From contig JAQTME010000006.1 of assembly GCA_028714535.1 (NCBI GenBank), positions 1 to 64,000 of the forward strand: a DNA stretch of 64,000 bases, in the 5' to 3' direction. Below, piece by piece: positions 1-8,681 of this stretch. The notes below the pieces were generated by a model. It was not told the origin of the DNA. It made no database searches and saw only the letters and a program-made list of their open reading frames with translations. A program made the translations under genes and the position numbers. The DNA comes from Candidatus Iainarchaeum sp. (lineage in GTDB: Archaea > Micrarchaeota > Micrarchaeia > Anstonellales > Bilamarchaeaceae). How positions within the stretch are numbered: position 1 is the stretch's first letter; each line of letters opens with the position of its first letter.

Positions 1-2538
1 CACCTTGACGGTTACGCCGCTTATGGTCGTGGACTCGCCTTCACCAAGGGTCACGATGCTCTTGCTCGACGAAGTTGCGTTCGCCGAGGACGGAGCAAGG
101 AACCATTGTGCCTGCGCAAGCTTGTGAGCCATGGTAAAGGTCATGGATGTTGACGACTGGCTGTCAAACTTCGAGCCGCGCTCGGAGATGTAGCCGGTGT
201 CCACCATTCCGGAGTTCGCTTCAACAGGTCCAGACGGCACGTCCGGCACAGCGCCCGAATAGAAGTTCGGAGCCGCGTTCGCCGTAGCGTGGCCATACCG
301 GATCTTGTCGTTGTCCGAAGTCAGGGTGAATGTACCCGTGTTCGTGTTGTCCAACGAGTTGAAGTCCATGGTCGCGTCAGCCGGAGTTCCAGTGTCGACA
401 TCCTTCACACCGAACATGTAGTAGTCTACAAAGCTGCTCGATGTGCCGGTGCCGGCCTTCTCCGCTATTGCGAACCACACCTGGGGCGTGACCGCAGCAC
501 CATACGGGCTTTCACCAATCGCCGAAACAGGGGGCACTGGCAGGGAGTACAGCAAGTCACCAAGCTGGTTGTCACCTCCTGCGTCCACGTCGTCACCCCG
601 TTCAATCAGGATGGCACCACCCCTTGGCGGAGTGAACTGCGTGTCGCCGTCAGCGATTGCCTGGTACTTGACTTCAGTACCCGGGTTTGCGAACGAGCCG
701 TACTCGGCGTAACCGTAGTTCGTGCTGGAGGAAGACTCCTTCATGAACACGGTACCAACTGACAGGTTGGTAGCTGTCGACGCGTTATAGCCGCAGGCCG
801 CTGAGTCTGCACCAGTCGTTGCACCGTCCATAGACACGATGAACCTGTTGTCTGAAAGTTCACCCGCGCTGTCGGTTCTCGCGACTGAGAACACCGAGCC
901 GCTGTCTGTTGAGCTGACCTCCATATAGGGCGCGAATATTGTACAGTTCGTCCTATCGGCAGACGAGTTCAACGGACCGCTGCTCGCAGAGATGGTCTTG
1001 GAAGAGGTCTTGATGTCGAATTTCAGCTTGAATTTCTTGCTGGCATCGAGATCAAGTCCCTTGTAGGACAGTCTCCACACTGCTGGGTCCTGCACCAACG
1101 GCACATAGTCGCCGGCGTTGAGGATGTCATCACCGCTGCTCGATACCTGGTCGACGCTGTCTGAGTAGACAACAATCGTCCTCAGGGTATCTGGGAGCAA
1201 CTGCGCTGCCGATCCACTGGCTGCGTCAAGGTTCTTCCATCCGAGCGCTACCCTGTAGCCGTCGTTGGTTCCCTGGCCCTGGTCGAGCTTCTGGCCGTCC
1301 TTGAGCTCCAATTCCTTGGAGAAGATGGCTACATCAGCCCACTTCGCGCCGAAGGTATAACCAGGTGCTACCTTGTAGACATGGAACCTGTACTTCTTCC
1401 CGCCGATGGTGTACTCCTTTGTCGAAGCCGGGTCCACCTTGTCCTTTTTCAGGACGTTGCCGTTCGCGTCCAATATGGACAGAATGGCTGACGTGGTGTC
1501 ACCGTGGGCCTCGAGGTCATCCAGCTGGAATTTCAGGTTGTCCACCGGGAGCGATTCGCCCTGGTTCAGGATGCCGGAAACGGATTCCTTCGCCAGCTTC
1601 ACAGTGCCTCCATTCACAAGCGTGTTTTCGCTTGTAATGTCGGGTGTGGTCGGCGCTTCCATTTCGCTGATTATCCAGTCCTCGCCCAGGAAGCTCAACT
1701 TGAGCTTGTGCGTCTCCGTGGAGTCGTCAGGCTTCAGCGGCGCGGTCGTCTTACAGGAGGTGTAGTCAGAATCCACTGCTACGGAACACTCCGGTATGCC
1801 AATCTGCTTTCCGCCCGGACCATCGAACTTCAAGGTGTAGGCGATGAATTTCAGGTCGCCAACGACTGCCTTGTCGTCCTTGGAGTACTTGTTGTCTCCG
1901 TTGATCCAGATGTCCTGCTTCTCGACGAAGCTCTTGCCCGAGTCTGTGTCGGTCAAGGTCCTGTCCGCAAAGGTCGAGAGCTGGTTGCCGCTTATCCTGT
2001 ACATGAAGGTCTGCGACAGCCCGATGTTGCCAGTTGCACCGTCGGTGAACGGGTTGGCGTTGTCGGACGTGTCAGCGCCTCCTATCGGATATGCGCTGTC
2101 CGTGTTGGTTGCATCAGTGTCCGGTCTCCTGTCCTGAAGGGTCCTGTCAATCCAGTCTCCTATCAGGTTGTTCCCGGTCCACGTTCCTGCCGCAACCGAG
2201 CCCGGCACGGTTATTTCCAGCCTTGCCTTCTCGTTGCTTATCGCGCATGTGCCAGCCGAACCGCCAGCGCCGCCTGCAGCGCAGGTAGCTGTCCCCGAGA
2301 CCTGAGCAGTCAATGTTGAGCTCTTATAGGTCTCGCTGACCATCTTGCCTGCGATCAAAGCTGCTGCGACACCATCGCTCGGGTGTGCTGCGCTTCCCAC
2401 GACAACCTTCGCCACTGGGGCTCCGTTGTCGTCTACCAGCGTCGTCGAGCCGAACATAAGTCCGGCGAACGCCGCTGAGCTGGCGAGAATTGTCGCGCCT
2501 GCGACAATTGCGCCCATCTTTCTTAGATTCACTTTCAT
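1..2538 (-). CDS. S-layer protein, 3' end beyond window
   Basis: The frame is open from the ATG at 2538 to base 1, giving 846 codons with no stop, so the C-terminus lies outside the window. A GAGGTGA ribosome-binding site sits five bases before the start. The N-terminus has a signal peptide (about residues 1-25: KMGAIVAGATILASSAAFA). It is followed by a segment like the N-terminal domain of methanococcal S-layer proteins (VAKVVVGSAAHPSDGVAAA, then AALIAGKM). The rest is Ser/Thr/Asp/Gly-rich, predicted beta, with few cysteines, as expected for an exported lattice protein. It probably forms the main cell-surface layer. The family call rests on the N-terminal motif; the central part is not recognisable by eye. 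Confidence 0.8.
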   Translation of the reverse strand, partial: MKVNLRKMGAIVAGATILASSAAFAGLMFGSTTLVDDNGAPVAKVVVGSAAHPSDGVAAALIAGKMVSETYKSSTLTAQVSGTATCAAGGAGGSAGTCAISNEKARLEITVPGSVAAGTWTGNNLIGDWIDRTLQDRRPDTDATNTDSAYPIGGADTSDNANPFTDGATGNIGLSQTFMYRISGNQLSTFADRTLTDTDSGKSFVEKQDIWINGDNKYSKDDKAVVGDLKFIAYTLKFDGPGGKQIGIPECSVAVDSDYTSCKTTAPLKPDDSTETHKLKLSFLGEDWIISEMEAPTTPDITSENTLVNGGTVKLAKESVSGILNQGESLPVDNLKFQLDDLEAHGDTTSAILSILDANGNVLKKDKVDPASTKEYTIGGKKYRFHVYKVAPGYTFGAKWADVAIFSKELELKDGQKLDQGQGTNDGYRVALGWKNLDAASGSAAQLLPDTLRTIVVYSDSVDQVSSSGDDILNAGDYVPLVQDPAVWRLSYKGLDLDASKKFKLKFDIKTSSKTISASSGPLNSSADRTNCTIFAPYMEVSSTDSGSVFSVARTDSAGELSDNRFIVSMDGATTGADSAACGYNASTATNLSVGTVFMKESSSSTNYGYAEYGSFANPGTEVKYQAIADGDTQFTPPRGGAILIERGDDVDAGGDNQLGDLLYSLPVPPVSAIGESPYGAAVTPQVWFAIAEKAGTGTSSSFVDYYMFGVKDVDTGTPADATMDFNSLDNTNTGTFTLTSDNDKIRYGHATANAAPNFYSGAVPDVPSGPVEANSGMVDTGYISERGSKFDSQSSTSMTFTMAHKLAQAQWFLAPSSANATSSSKSIVTLGEGESTTISGVTVKV

Positions 2539-2647
2539 TCTTTCACCTCAGATTTTTTTCACCGCCCGTTGGGCCGTCTGAAAAATGCTATCGGCGGTGT
2601 TTACTTTTTTCGGCCCAAAAACCCGACAGACAACTGCCATCGGGCTC

Positions 2648-2667
2648 GGATAGGGAATACCCTATCC
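2648..2667 (-). promoter_or_regulatory. Stem-loop in the S-layer leader
   Basis: Perfect inverted repeat GGATAGGG / CCCTATCC with a 4-base loop, inside the presumed 5' leader of the S-layer mRNA. It could stabilise the message or be a dyad operator. The rest of the 2539-2811 gap is AT-rich without an evident gene. Confidence 0.4.
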
Positions 2668-2735
2668 GCACTCTCTCTCTTGACAAGGTCTTTCTCAAAA
2701 TGTTTAAAAAGGTTGTGCCCAAACCTAAACTGCAG

Positions 2736-2743
2736 TTTATAAA
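2736..2743 (-). promoter_or_regulatory. TATA-like box of the S-layer gene
   Basis: TTTATAAA on the minus strand, followed by a leader of roughly 170 nt before the S-layer ATG. A second AT-rich box at 2703-2710 is an alternative. A leader this long is unusual here, since most neighbouring genes look leaderless. Confidence 0.45.
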
Positions 2744-2811
2744 TTACTGTTTTAAGTAAGACAATAAGCGTAGTATAGGCATGGTGATTGACGTATTACG
2801 GCAGATAACGT

Positions 2812-3678
2812 TCATTTCACATCGACCTTCATGCCGTCGTAGGCTATCTCCGTATCCTTGAACACCGCCCTTGCCTGCTCAAGAAGCTCCTTCACGTCGG
2901 CATATCTCGGGCTGATGTGGGTCAATATGAGCCTTTTCACGCCTGCTTTCTTCGCCACGGCAGCGGCATCGGCCGCGGTGCTGTGCATGCGCTCGGCGGC
3001 CTCGTCCTTTCTCGACGAGTCGAAAGTCGCCTCGTGGACGAGGAGATCAGCGCCCTTGGCAGCATCAAGTATATTAGTATCAGGAAGGCAGTCCCCGCCA
3101 TAGACGAGCTTCCTGCCGGGCTTCACCCAGCTGACGTCGGCGAGCTTCACTGTGCCTTTCGCCGTCTTCACAGAGCCCTTCTGCTGGATCTCGCGGAAAA
3201 GCCGCCCGCTCAGCCCGAGCGAATGGGCCTTGTCCTCGTGGAACTTGATTTTCTCCTTTTCCAGGAAGGCAAGGCCGTAGGCGTCCTTGCAATGCTTCAC
3301 TGCGAACGCGTCGACGCTGAAATCCGCGGTGCGGTACAGCTCGCCCTTCTTCATCTTCTCGGGCGCTGCGAACGCGTAGCGCTCGAAGTCATCCCTCACG
3401 CCGGGAAAAAACACCGGCAGCTTCTTCGGCGAAACAGACGACAGTTTCAGCGTCTCGAGCAGGCCGAACATGCCGAGGTAGTGGTCGAGGTGCGGGTGGG
3501 TTATGAATATGGCGCTGATGCTGCCGTAGCCTGCCTTGTAGCGCATGAGCTGCCTCTGCGTCCCTTCGCCGCAGTCCCAAAGCAGCAGCTCGCTCTCGTA
3601 TTTGACCGCCATGGCAGGCATGCCGCGCTCCACCGTAGGGATGCTGCCCGAGGTGCCGAGGAACGTTATCTGGAACAT
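2812..3678 (-). CDS. rnz: Ribonuclease Z (tRNA 3' endonuclease)
   Basis: A 288-residue metallo-beta-lactamase protein that cleaves the 3' trailer from tRNA precursors. The N-terminus (FLGTSGSIPTVERG) and the zinc motif HPHLDH (His61, His63, Asp65, His66) are typical of RNase Z. Further ligands are in YGGDCLPDT, HEATF, HSTAADAA and THISPRY near the C-terminus. Length is close to the usual ~300 residues. A TATA-like box (CTAAAATA, about 3704) lies 26 nt before the ATG, implying a leaderless mRNA. The gene is monocistronic and divergent from the NTPase gene. Confidence 0.95.
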   Translation of the reverse strand: MFQITFLGTSGSIPTVERGMPAMAVKYESELLLWDCGEGTQRQLMRYKAGYGSISAIFITHPHLDHYLGMFGLLETLKLSSVSPKKLPVFFPGVRDDFERYAFAAPEKMKKGELYRTADFSVDAFAVKHCKDAYGLAFLEKEKIKFHEDKAHSLGLSGRLFREIQQKGSVKTAKGTVKLADVSWVKPGRKLVYGGDCLPDTNILDAAKGADLLVHEATFDSSRKDEAAERMHSTAADAAAVAKKAGVKRLILTHISPRYADVKELLEQARAVFKDTEIAYDGMKVDVK

Positions 3679-3758
3679 AGGTAGGATAACGGAAGCTACG
3701 TATTTTAGAGTTGCCGCCCGGCAGCCGGGTTTTTAAGATTTGCCCGGGTGGCTAGTGC

Positions 3759-4496
3759 ATGCCACGGAACTTCTTCATCACTGGGATGCCGAAATCAGGC
3801 AAGACCACGCTCCTGAGCAGGATCGCTGATGAATTGAGGTCGCACGGCCTGCGGGTCGGCGGGTTCGTCTCGCCTGAGGAGAAGGAGCACGGCACCAGGA
3901 CGGGGTTCTACATAAGGAACCTGGATACCGGCGAGCTCGGCCGGCTTGCCGAGGTGGATGCTGACGGCCCGAAGGTGAGCAAGTACCACGTCGACATCAA
4001 ATCGTTCGAGAACGCGGTTCTCCAGTCCCTGGAGAGATTCGAGCGCTACGACGTCATAGTCATAGACGAGATAGGCAGGATGGAGCTGAAGAGCCAGAAA
4101 TTCTCGGAACTGCTCGACCGGATAGTCGAGTCGCCCACGCCGCTCATCGCTTCGCTGCACAACGATTTCGTGGAAAGGTACGGCCAGGCCGGCGAGGTCG
4201 TATTCCTGGACCCGGCAAACCGCGAGCAGGTATACAACGAGCTTGTCCAGAAGGTGAAGGCCATAGGGAAGAAGGCCACGCCGAAGGCTGCCGCGCGGAA
4301 AGCGCAGGCAAAGGCCATGCCGGCCAAGCGGAAGGCAGCACGTAAAGCGCCAGCAGTGAAAAAAGCCAGGCCGGCCGTGAAGAGGGGGGAGGCGGTGAAG
4401 GTGGCGAAGAAAAAGGGAAAGAAGGAGAAGAAGGAAAGGGGGGGACGGGAGGAGAAAGGGGTCGTGGAGCACCTCAAGGAGCTCCTCGGTTTCTGA
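3759..4496 (+). CDS. THEP1-type nucleoside-triphosphatase with Lys/Ala-rich tail
   Basis: A P-loop NTPase of the THEP1 family. Walker A is GMPKSGKTT (residues 9-17) and Walker B is VIVIDEIGRME (Asp103, Glu104). The catalytic domain covers about residues 1-165. It is followed by a strongly basic Lys/Ala/Pro-rich tail of about 75 residues and a short C-terminal helix (VVEHLKELLGF). The tail is absent from standard THEP1 proteins and resembles a nucleic-acid-binding extension. A TATA-like box at 3731-3738 sits 25 nt before the ATG (leaderless). The 3' end overlaps the convergent glycosylase gene by 23 bp. Confidence 0.85.
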   Translation: MPRNFFITGMPKSGKTTLLSRIADELRSHGLRVGGFVSPEEKEHGTRTGFYIRNLDTGELGRLAEVDADGPKVSKYHVDIKSFENAVLQSLERFERYDVIVIDEIGRMELKSQKFSELLDRIVESPTPLIASLHNDFVERYGQAGEVVFLDPANREQVYNELVQKVKAIGKKATPKAAARKAQAKAMPAKRKAARKAPAVKKARPAVKRGEAVKVAKKKGKKEKKERGGREEKGVVEHLKELLGF

Positions 4497-5046
4497 GATC
4501 CTTGCCCCATTCGACAATCAGCGCGCGATATTCCTTGTAGACCGGCACTGAGCGCGGAAGCGAGGATTCGAAAAACCGCTTGTAGTCGTCGTATTCCCTG
4601 CTTTCGAACAGCTTATGGTGCGCGCAGAAGCGCCGCGTATAAGCGTCAATCACGAAATGGGGCAGGCCGAACGCGTATAAAAGTATCGAGTCGGCGGTCT
4701 CTTTTCCCACGCCCTTCACCGCGAGCAGCTCGTCCCGCGCAGGCGGCGAGCCGCGCCGGCTTATCTCCACGTATTTCCTTGTCAGCAGCTTCAGCCTTCC
4801 GGCCTTCTGCCTGTAGAACCCGCTCGGGCGGATGAGCGACTCGAGCCTGGCGCGCCGCATGCGGAGCACCTTGCCCGGCGACAACGCTCCGGCCTTTTTC
4901 AGGTTGGCTATCGCCCTCTCAACGTTGCGCCAGTTCGTATTCTGGGTGAGCAGGGCGCCGACAACGACCTCGTACTGCGTCTCGGCCGGCCACCAGCGCT
5001 GCGTCCCGTATTCCCGCAGCAAGCTCCGGTAAAGGCGCATCAGCAT
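4474..5046 (-). CDS. Endonuclease III/MagIII-like DNA glycosylase (HhH-GPD)
   Basis: A 190-residue base-excision repair glycosylase. It has the N-terminal LLTQNTNWRNVE helix, a helix-hairpin-helix (LLAVKGVGKETADS, about 108-121) and the catalytic Asp134 in FVIDAYTRR. No 4Fe-4S cysteine cluster follows, so it is closer to the MagIII-type or 'endonuclease III-related' group than to classical Nth. Substrate could be alkylated or oxidised bases and is not determined. It starts 4 nt after the stop of the upstream methyltransferase-like gene and is probably co-transcribed with it. Confidence 0.85.
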   Translation of the reverse strand: MLMRLYRSLLREYGTQRWWPAETQYEVVVGALLTQNTNWRNVERAIANLKKAGALSPGKVLRMRRARLESLIRPSGFYRQKAGRLKLLTRKYVEISRRGSPPARDELLAVKGVGKETADSILLYAFGLPHFVIDAYTRRFCAHHKLFESREYDDYKRFFESSLPRSVPVYKEYRALIVEWGKDLRNRGAP

Positions 5047-5050
5047 GGCA

Positions 5051-6109
5051 TCAACCGTTTTTCTTCAGGCATGCGAATTCGTGCAGCGCGGCAATAAATG
5101 TTTCGGTCGTGCCTATTCCGGGTATAGTATCCGTCCCGGCCTCGGCCAGCGGGAGCCGATAGGTTTCGAAAAACACCGGGCTGAATCCTGAGGCCATGCC
5201 CACCAGCAAATCAAGCCCCACGTGCCGCTCGCCGTCAAATCCGAGCCTGGGCGCGGAAATCAGCACCAGCCCCCCATCCGGCCCTTCGTGGCAGTAAACG
5301 ACACGCTCCCTGTTATCAGGCGTCACCGCCACCGTCACGTATGCCACGGATGCGGATACCGCCAGGCTGCGGCCAGGCTCCAGGATTCGGTGTGCCTCGG
5401 CGAGATGAACGAGCGCGGCGACCAGCTGTATCGGCGGAACCTGCCCCCCGTCCGAAAGGTTGCAATCGTCGCCGAACTTCATCTTCAGTTTGGTGTCCAG
5501 CCATGCGATGGGCAGGGGATAGATGTTGGGCAGCACGTCGTCCGACAGCACGAAACTGAAGCTGTCGCTTTCCAAAGGCAGCGGCCGCAAGTCGCTCTCC
5601 AGGGGAGGAGCGGCAAGGATTCCGCGGACCACGGCAGCCGCATCTGTTCCCGAAGACGAGCGGCCTATGGCTTCCTCGGCCCTGGCGACTACGCGCCCCA
5701 CGTAAGCAGACGCATCGCATACTAACACCGACACTTTGCCGCGCAGATGCTCGGGGAGGCGCTGCCGCGCAATCTCCGGCCCTTCAGCATCAACGTCAAG
5801 AAGGACTACTTCGTCAAAACGGCCGGCCAGGCATTCAAGCTGGAAATCGCCGCAGTTGCCGGGCCCGGCTACCAGCGCGCGGCCGTTGCCGCTGAAGCCG
5901 GCCGCTAGACCGACCTGCTTTTGGTGCCAGGCGAGAAATGGGTTGAAGAAAGCCGCGGGCACGCCGCAACGGGAATCGGACCGCCGGATGCGGTTGACGA
6001 GCGTGTAGACTTCGGCGAGGCTCTTAGCCTTGCGCATCTCAGTTTGGAAATCCACGCCCCAGGAATTCATGCGGGACAGAATCCGCGGGTCCATGCTGAC
6101 CTTCTGCAT
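5051..6109 (-). CDS. Rossmann-fold, SAM-methyltransferase-like protein
   Basis: A 352-residue protein of unknown function. The central segment ALVAGPGNCGDFQLECL followed by FDEVVLLDVDAE resembles motifs I and II of class I SAM-dependent methyltransferases. A later LPLESDSFSFVLSDDVLPN resembles motif IV, and EAHRILEPGRSLAVS resembles the region after it. No substrate motif is recognisable. The ATG at 6109 lies 27 nt from a clear TATA box, so the mRNA is probably leaderless. It heads a two-gene unit with the DNA glycosylase. Confidence 0.6.
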   Translation of the reverse strand: MQKVSMDPRILSRMNSWGVDFQTEMRKAKSLAEVYTLVNRIRRSDSRCGVPAAFFNPFLAWHQKQVGLAAGFSGNGRALVAGPGNCGDFQLECLAGRFDEVVLLDVDAEGPEIARQRLPEHLRGKVSVLVCDASAYVGRVVARAEEAIGRSSSGTDAAAVVRGILAAPPLESDLRPLPLESDSFSFVLSDDVLPNIYPLPIAWLDTKLKMKFGDDCNLSDGGQVPPIQLVAALVHLAEAHRILEPGRSLAVSASVAYVTVAVTPDNRERVVYCHEGPDGGLVLISAPRLGFDGERHVGLDLLVGMASGFSPVFFETYRLPLAEAGTDTIPGIGTTETFIAALHEFACLKKNG

Positions 6110-6132
6110 GGATGGGTCTATGTGTGTTTAAA

Positions 6133-6140
6133 TTTATATA
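6133..6140 (-). promoter_or_regulatory. TATA box for the methyltransferase-like gene
   Basis: TATATAAA on the minus strand, centred 27 nt before the ATG at 6109. This is the clearest example of the leaderless layout seen throughout the host part. Confidence 0.65.
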
Positions 6141-6149
6141 ACAATGTGT

Positions 6150-7232
6150 TCAAATCGCAGGCGGGGTTATATCCACGCGCGACTGGACGTACCGCAGCTT
6201 CAGCGCCTCGAATATCTTGTCCAGCTCTGCGGCCGGGAGGTCCAGCATGATGGCCGCGTCCCTGAGCTCCCGCAGCCGCTCCATGCGGTCCGGGGAGGAC
6301 GGCATGAGGACGAGCGGCACGACGCCCTTGGACGCTATTTCCGATGCGGCGGCCTGGACCTCGGGGCAGAGGGGCTTCATCGCGGCCGCTATCTTCGCCA
6401 GCTCCTGTCCAGAGCTCAGGGGGTCGTACTCCCTGCCCACGCGCCTCATGAAGAAAAGCATCTTGGGATGGCTGAACGGAAGGGCGGACATGCCGAGGCC
6501 ACGGCCTATGAAGATGAGCTTGCCTGCGGATTCCGCATCCGAGAAATCAGGGCGCTCGACGCAGCAGGCCACGTATGACGGCTTGGCCATGCCGAGCGCG
6601 CAGCTGTGCAGGAGCATGTGGGAATCCCTTTTTTCGTCCGATGACGTGAAGGAGCGCAGGATGATGAGGATGTCTCCGATGGCGTAGCCGTCGATGGCGC
6701 CGGCAACCCGGTCGGCCTGCTTGGCGCATATGAGGAAATACCCGGGCAGGGCGGTGTTCGCCTCCCTGCATTTGGAAAGCAGGCGCTGGCCTTCCTTGAA
6801 GTCCAGCGAATCCGGCTTTGGCATGGCGAACGACACGGCGCCCTCCTCGAGCACGCCGTGCAGGTGGCTCCGGTCCACCCATTCCGGAAGCAGGTCGAGC
6901 GCAGGCAGGACCGCGCCGGGGCCGGCCCCGAGCGATTTCGGGAGCGGGGGGATCTCATGCTCTGACGGGACCACAGGCTGTATCGGGGGAAGGGTGAGCG
7001 GCGCAGCCCTCGGCTCGGGGGCTGCCGGAAATGCGGTTTTTGCGGCGCTTGGCGCCTTCACGATTTTTTTCGGCGCCTTTTTCTTCAGCGCCGGCTTCTT
7101 CCGCAGCGGCGCCTTTTTGGCAGGCTTCACCTTCGGCGGCGCTTTCTTTTTTATCCTGGATTTGGGAATCTTCTTCGCTTTCCGGACGGGCGCTTTCCGT
7201 TTAGGGGCAGGTTTCTTTTTCGCTTTAGCCAT
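6150..7232 (-). CDS. Unknown protein with basic Lys/Pro/Ala-rich N-terminus
   Basis: I do not recognise this protein. The preferred start is the ATG at 7232 (MAKAKKKPAPKRK), giving 360 residues; an open extension upstream would overlap the mscL gene. About 75 residues of Lys/Ala/Pro-rich sequence, like a histone-H1 tail, precede a globular domain of about 250 residues (PEWVDRSHLHGVLEEGAVSF through the C-terminus). No catalytic motif is evident. It lies 14 nt downstream of mscL and may be part of the same transcript. Confidence 0.65.
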   Translation of the reverse strand: MAKAKKKPAPKRKAPVRKAKKIPKSRIKKKAPPKVKPAKKAPLRKKPALKKKAPKKIVKAPSAAKTAFPAAPEPRAAPLTLPPIQPVVPSEHEIPPLPKSLGAGPGAVLPALDLLPEWVDRSHLHGVLEEGAVSFAMPKPDSLDFKEGQRLLSKCREANTALPGYFLICAKQADRVAGAIDGYAIGDILIILRSFTSSDEKRDSHMLLHSCALGMAKPSYVACCVERPDFSDAESAGKLIFIGRGLGMSALPFSHPKMLFFMRRVGREYDPLSSGQELAKIAAAMKPLCPEVQAAASEIASKGVVPLVLMPSSPDRMERLRELRDAAIMLDLPAAELDKIFEALKLRYVQSRVDITPPAI

Positions 7233-7246
7233 GGGCAGTTCACAAC

Positions 7247-7585
7247 CTACTTCTTGGTGACCTTTTCCTCTTTCAGCACCATCTTCGCGATGAGGAACAC
7301 CACGAAGGCGATGACGATGAAGTTGATGCACGCCGCGATGAACGCGCCCGAGCCAAACTTGAACGGCCCGATAAGCAGGAGTGCGGTCTGCCAGTCGCCA
7401 CCAGGAAGAATCGGCGCGATGAGCGGCATTATGATGTTGTCCACCAGCGACTTGACCAATGACGTCGCAGCAACGGCCATGATGAATGCGACCGCCAACC
7501 CCATCACCTTGTATTCCTGCAGGAAGTCCTTGAATTCGGATATGATTCCCATGAAATAGGAAGGCAGGGAAAGGATAAAAACCAT
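7247..7585 (-). CDS. mscL: MscL-type mechanosensitive channel
   Basis: A short (112-residue) membrane protein with the MscL pattern. It has an amphipathic N-terminal helix (IISEFKDFLQEY), TM1 (MGLAVAFIMAVAATSLVKSL), a DNIIMPLIAPI segment, a short periplasmic loop and TM2 (INFIVIAFVVFLIAKMVL), ending in a Lys-rich tail. It would open under membrane tension and release solutes. Start is uncertain: the ATG at 7585 overlaps the upstream stop (TAATG), while the ATG at 7552 begins closer to canonical MscL. Confidence 0.8.
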   Translation of the reverse strand: MVFILSLPSYFMGIISEFKDFLQEYKVMGLAVAFIMAVAATSLVKSLVDNIIMPLIAPILPGGDWQTALLLIGPFKFGSGAFIAACINFIVIAFVVFLIAKMVLKEEKVTKK

Positions 7586-7866
7586 TAGGGTGGGGATGAG
7601 AGGCGTTTCCTTTTCCCTGCCTTGACGAAGACGTTCCTCAAATCCTCGAGGAATCCGCACCGCCTGTCGGTGTAGAAAAGCACAAGGTTGCCCTTGCGCT
7701 CGGTGAAGAGAAGGCCGAGGTCCACGAGGCTGTCCAGTTCTTTCTTCGCTTCAGAGGAGGATACTCCGGCGCGCCTTGCGATTTCCCTGAGGTGTAGGCC
7801 CTCGGAGAAAAGTACGACGCCCAGGACGGATACCTCGGCCTTGGAGCGGAAAAGCCGTTCCAACAT
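7585..7866 (-). CDS. Small winged-helix DNA-binding protein
   Basis: A 93-residue protein with an ArsR/MarR-like winged helix: HLREIARRAGVSSSEAKKELDSLVDLGLLFTERKGNLVLFYTD split into recognition helix and wing. The C-terminal RRCGFLEDLRNVFVKAGKRKR is basic. A TATA-like box at 7891-7900 lies 28 nt before the ATG. It overlaps mscL by one base, so it may regulate or simply be co-expressed with the channel. Confidence 0.75.
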   Translation of the reverse strand: MLERLFRSKAEVSVLGVVLFSEGLHLREIARRAGVSSSEAKKELDSLVDLGLLFTERKGNLVLFYTDRRCGFLEDLRNVFVKAGKRKRLSSPP

Positions 7867-7938
7867 GTTCTTTTAGGTAGAACAGTTGTTATTTTAAAGC
7901 TAACGGTTATAGGCGATAGGGCGATGGCTGAAGCAGTA

Positions 7939-8011
7939 TGGGCCCGCGCGGGATCGAACCGCGAATCTCCACTGTGTGAGAGTGGCGTCTTAACCATTCG
8001 ACTACGGGCCC
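7939..8011 (-). tRNA. tRNA-Val (CAC)
   Basis: Complete cloverleaf on the minus strand: 7-bp acceptor (GGGCCCG / CGGGCCC), D arm, anticodon stem CCACT/AGTGG around a loop with anticodon CAC, and T arm with TTCGATC. No intron and no encoded CCA. Confidence 0.95.
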
Positions 8012-8049
8012 TCTGAATGTGCGGATGAGAATGACTTATCTGCAAAAAG

Positions 8050-8060
8050 GTTTTATATAC
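8050..8060. promoter_or_regulatory. TATA element between the divergent tRNA genes
   Basis: TTTTATATAC lies about 26 nt before the tRNA-Gln 5' region. Read on the other strand, it lies about 40 nt before tRNA-Val. One near-symmetric box may serve both tRNA genes. Confidence 0.55.
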
Positions 8061-8085
8061 TGTTCCTGCGCACTTAGACCCAAGC

Positions 8086-8158
8086 AGCCCCGTCGTCTAG
8101 CGGCCAAGGATAGTGGGCTTTGGACCCATTGACGGCAGTTCGAATCTGCCCGGGGCTA
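8086..8158 (+). tRNA. tRNA-Gln (UUG)
   Basis: Complete cloverleaf: acceptor AGCCCCG / CGGGGCT, anticodon loop CTTTGGA with anticodon TTG, and T arm GGCAG-TTCGAAT-CTGCC. Intronless, no encoded CCA. Confidence 0.95.
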
Positions 8159-8219
8159 TAATTTTCCCGCGCACAATAAAGTGAACAAGCGTTCAAAAAA
8201 TTAAACAACCGATTCCGCG

Positions 8220-8666
8220 TCAGGATTTTCTCCGGAGCGCGAGCGAGGCGCCGGCTATGCCAAGCAGCCCCAGGGCAGGCCCGCAGCATGCAGGCCCCCC
8301 GTTGCCAGGGGGATTGGACACGCAGTCCTCGACCTGGCTCCAGCACAGGTCATCGCAGTACTGGTTTGTCTCGCCGCTGTTCCTGCATGCGTTGAAGCAG
8401 TTCGCGAAGGCCATGCCGCAGCCGGAATTGGGCGCCTCGCAGTTGATAAGGCCGGGCCTGCAGACCGCTGAGATGCACGTATCGAACTTGTCCTGGTCCC
8501 CGCCATCGCAGGTTGTCACGTCGTTGGCTGTCTCGGGCGTGCCGCCAGCCGCGCCGGTGCAGCAGTTCGACATGCACTCGTCTTCCAGTGCGCTGCAGTC
8601 GAGTGGGATGGGATTGGCGAAGGAGAGCTGCAGCAGCAGGCCCAAAACAACGAACGCAAGCTTCAT
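8220..8666 (-). CDS. Secreted cysteine-rich small protein with C-terminal anchor
   Basis: A 148-residue protein with an N-terminal signal peptide (MKLAFVVLGLLLQLSFA). A body with many cysteines in paired CxxxC and CC patterns (DECMSNCC, CDDLCWSQVEDC) follows. It ends with a hydrophobic helix (ALGLLGIAGASLALRRKS) and basic residues, as in surface proteins held by a C-terminal segment. Function unknown. It begins 15 nt after the proS stop and is probably on the same transcript. Confidence 0.7.
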   Translation of the reverse strand: MKLAFVVLGLLLQLSFANPIPLDCSALEDECMSNCCTGAAGGTPETANDVTTCDGGDQDKFDTCISAVCRPGLINCEAPNSGCGMAFANCFNACRNSGETNQYCDDLCWSQVEDCVSNPPGNGGPACCGPALGLLGIAGASLALRRKS

Positions 8667-8681
8667 TTCAGTCCCCCAGTC

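Noticed and set aside
2917-3684. Long open frame opposite RNase Z
   Set aside because: High GC content makes antisense frames common; this one has no recognisable domains and lies wholly opposite a well-supported gene. The same holds for antisense frames opposite proS, the giant gene and Csl4.
7940-8158. Intron-containing tRNA genes
   Set aside because: Both tRNAs fold with standard anticodon loops and no insertion.
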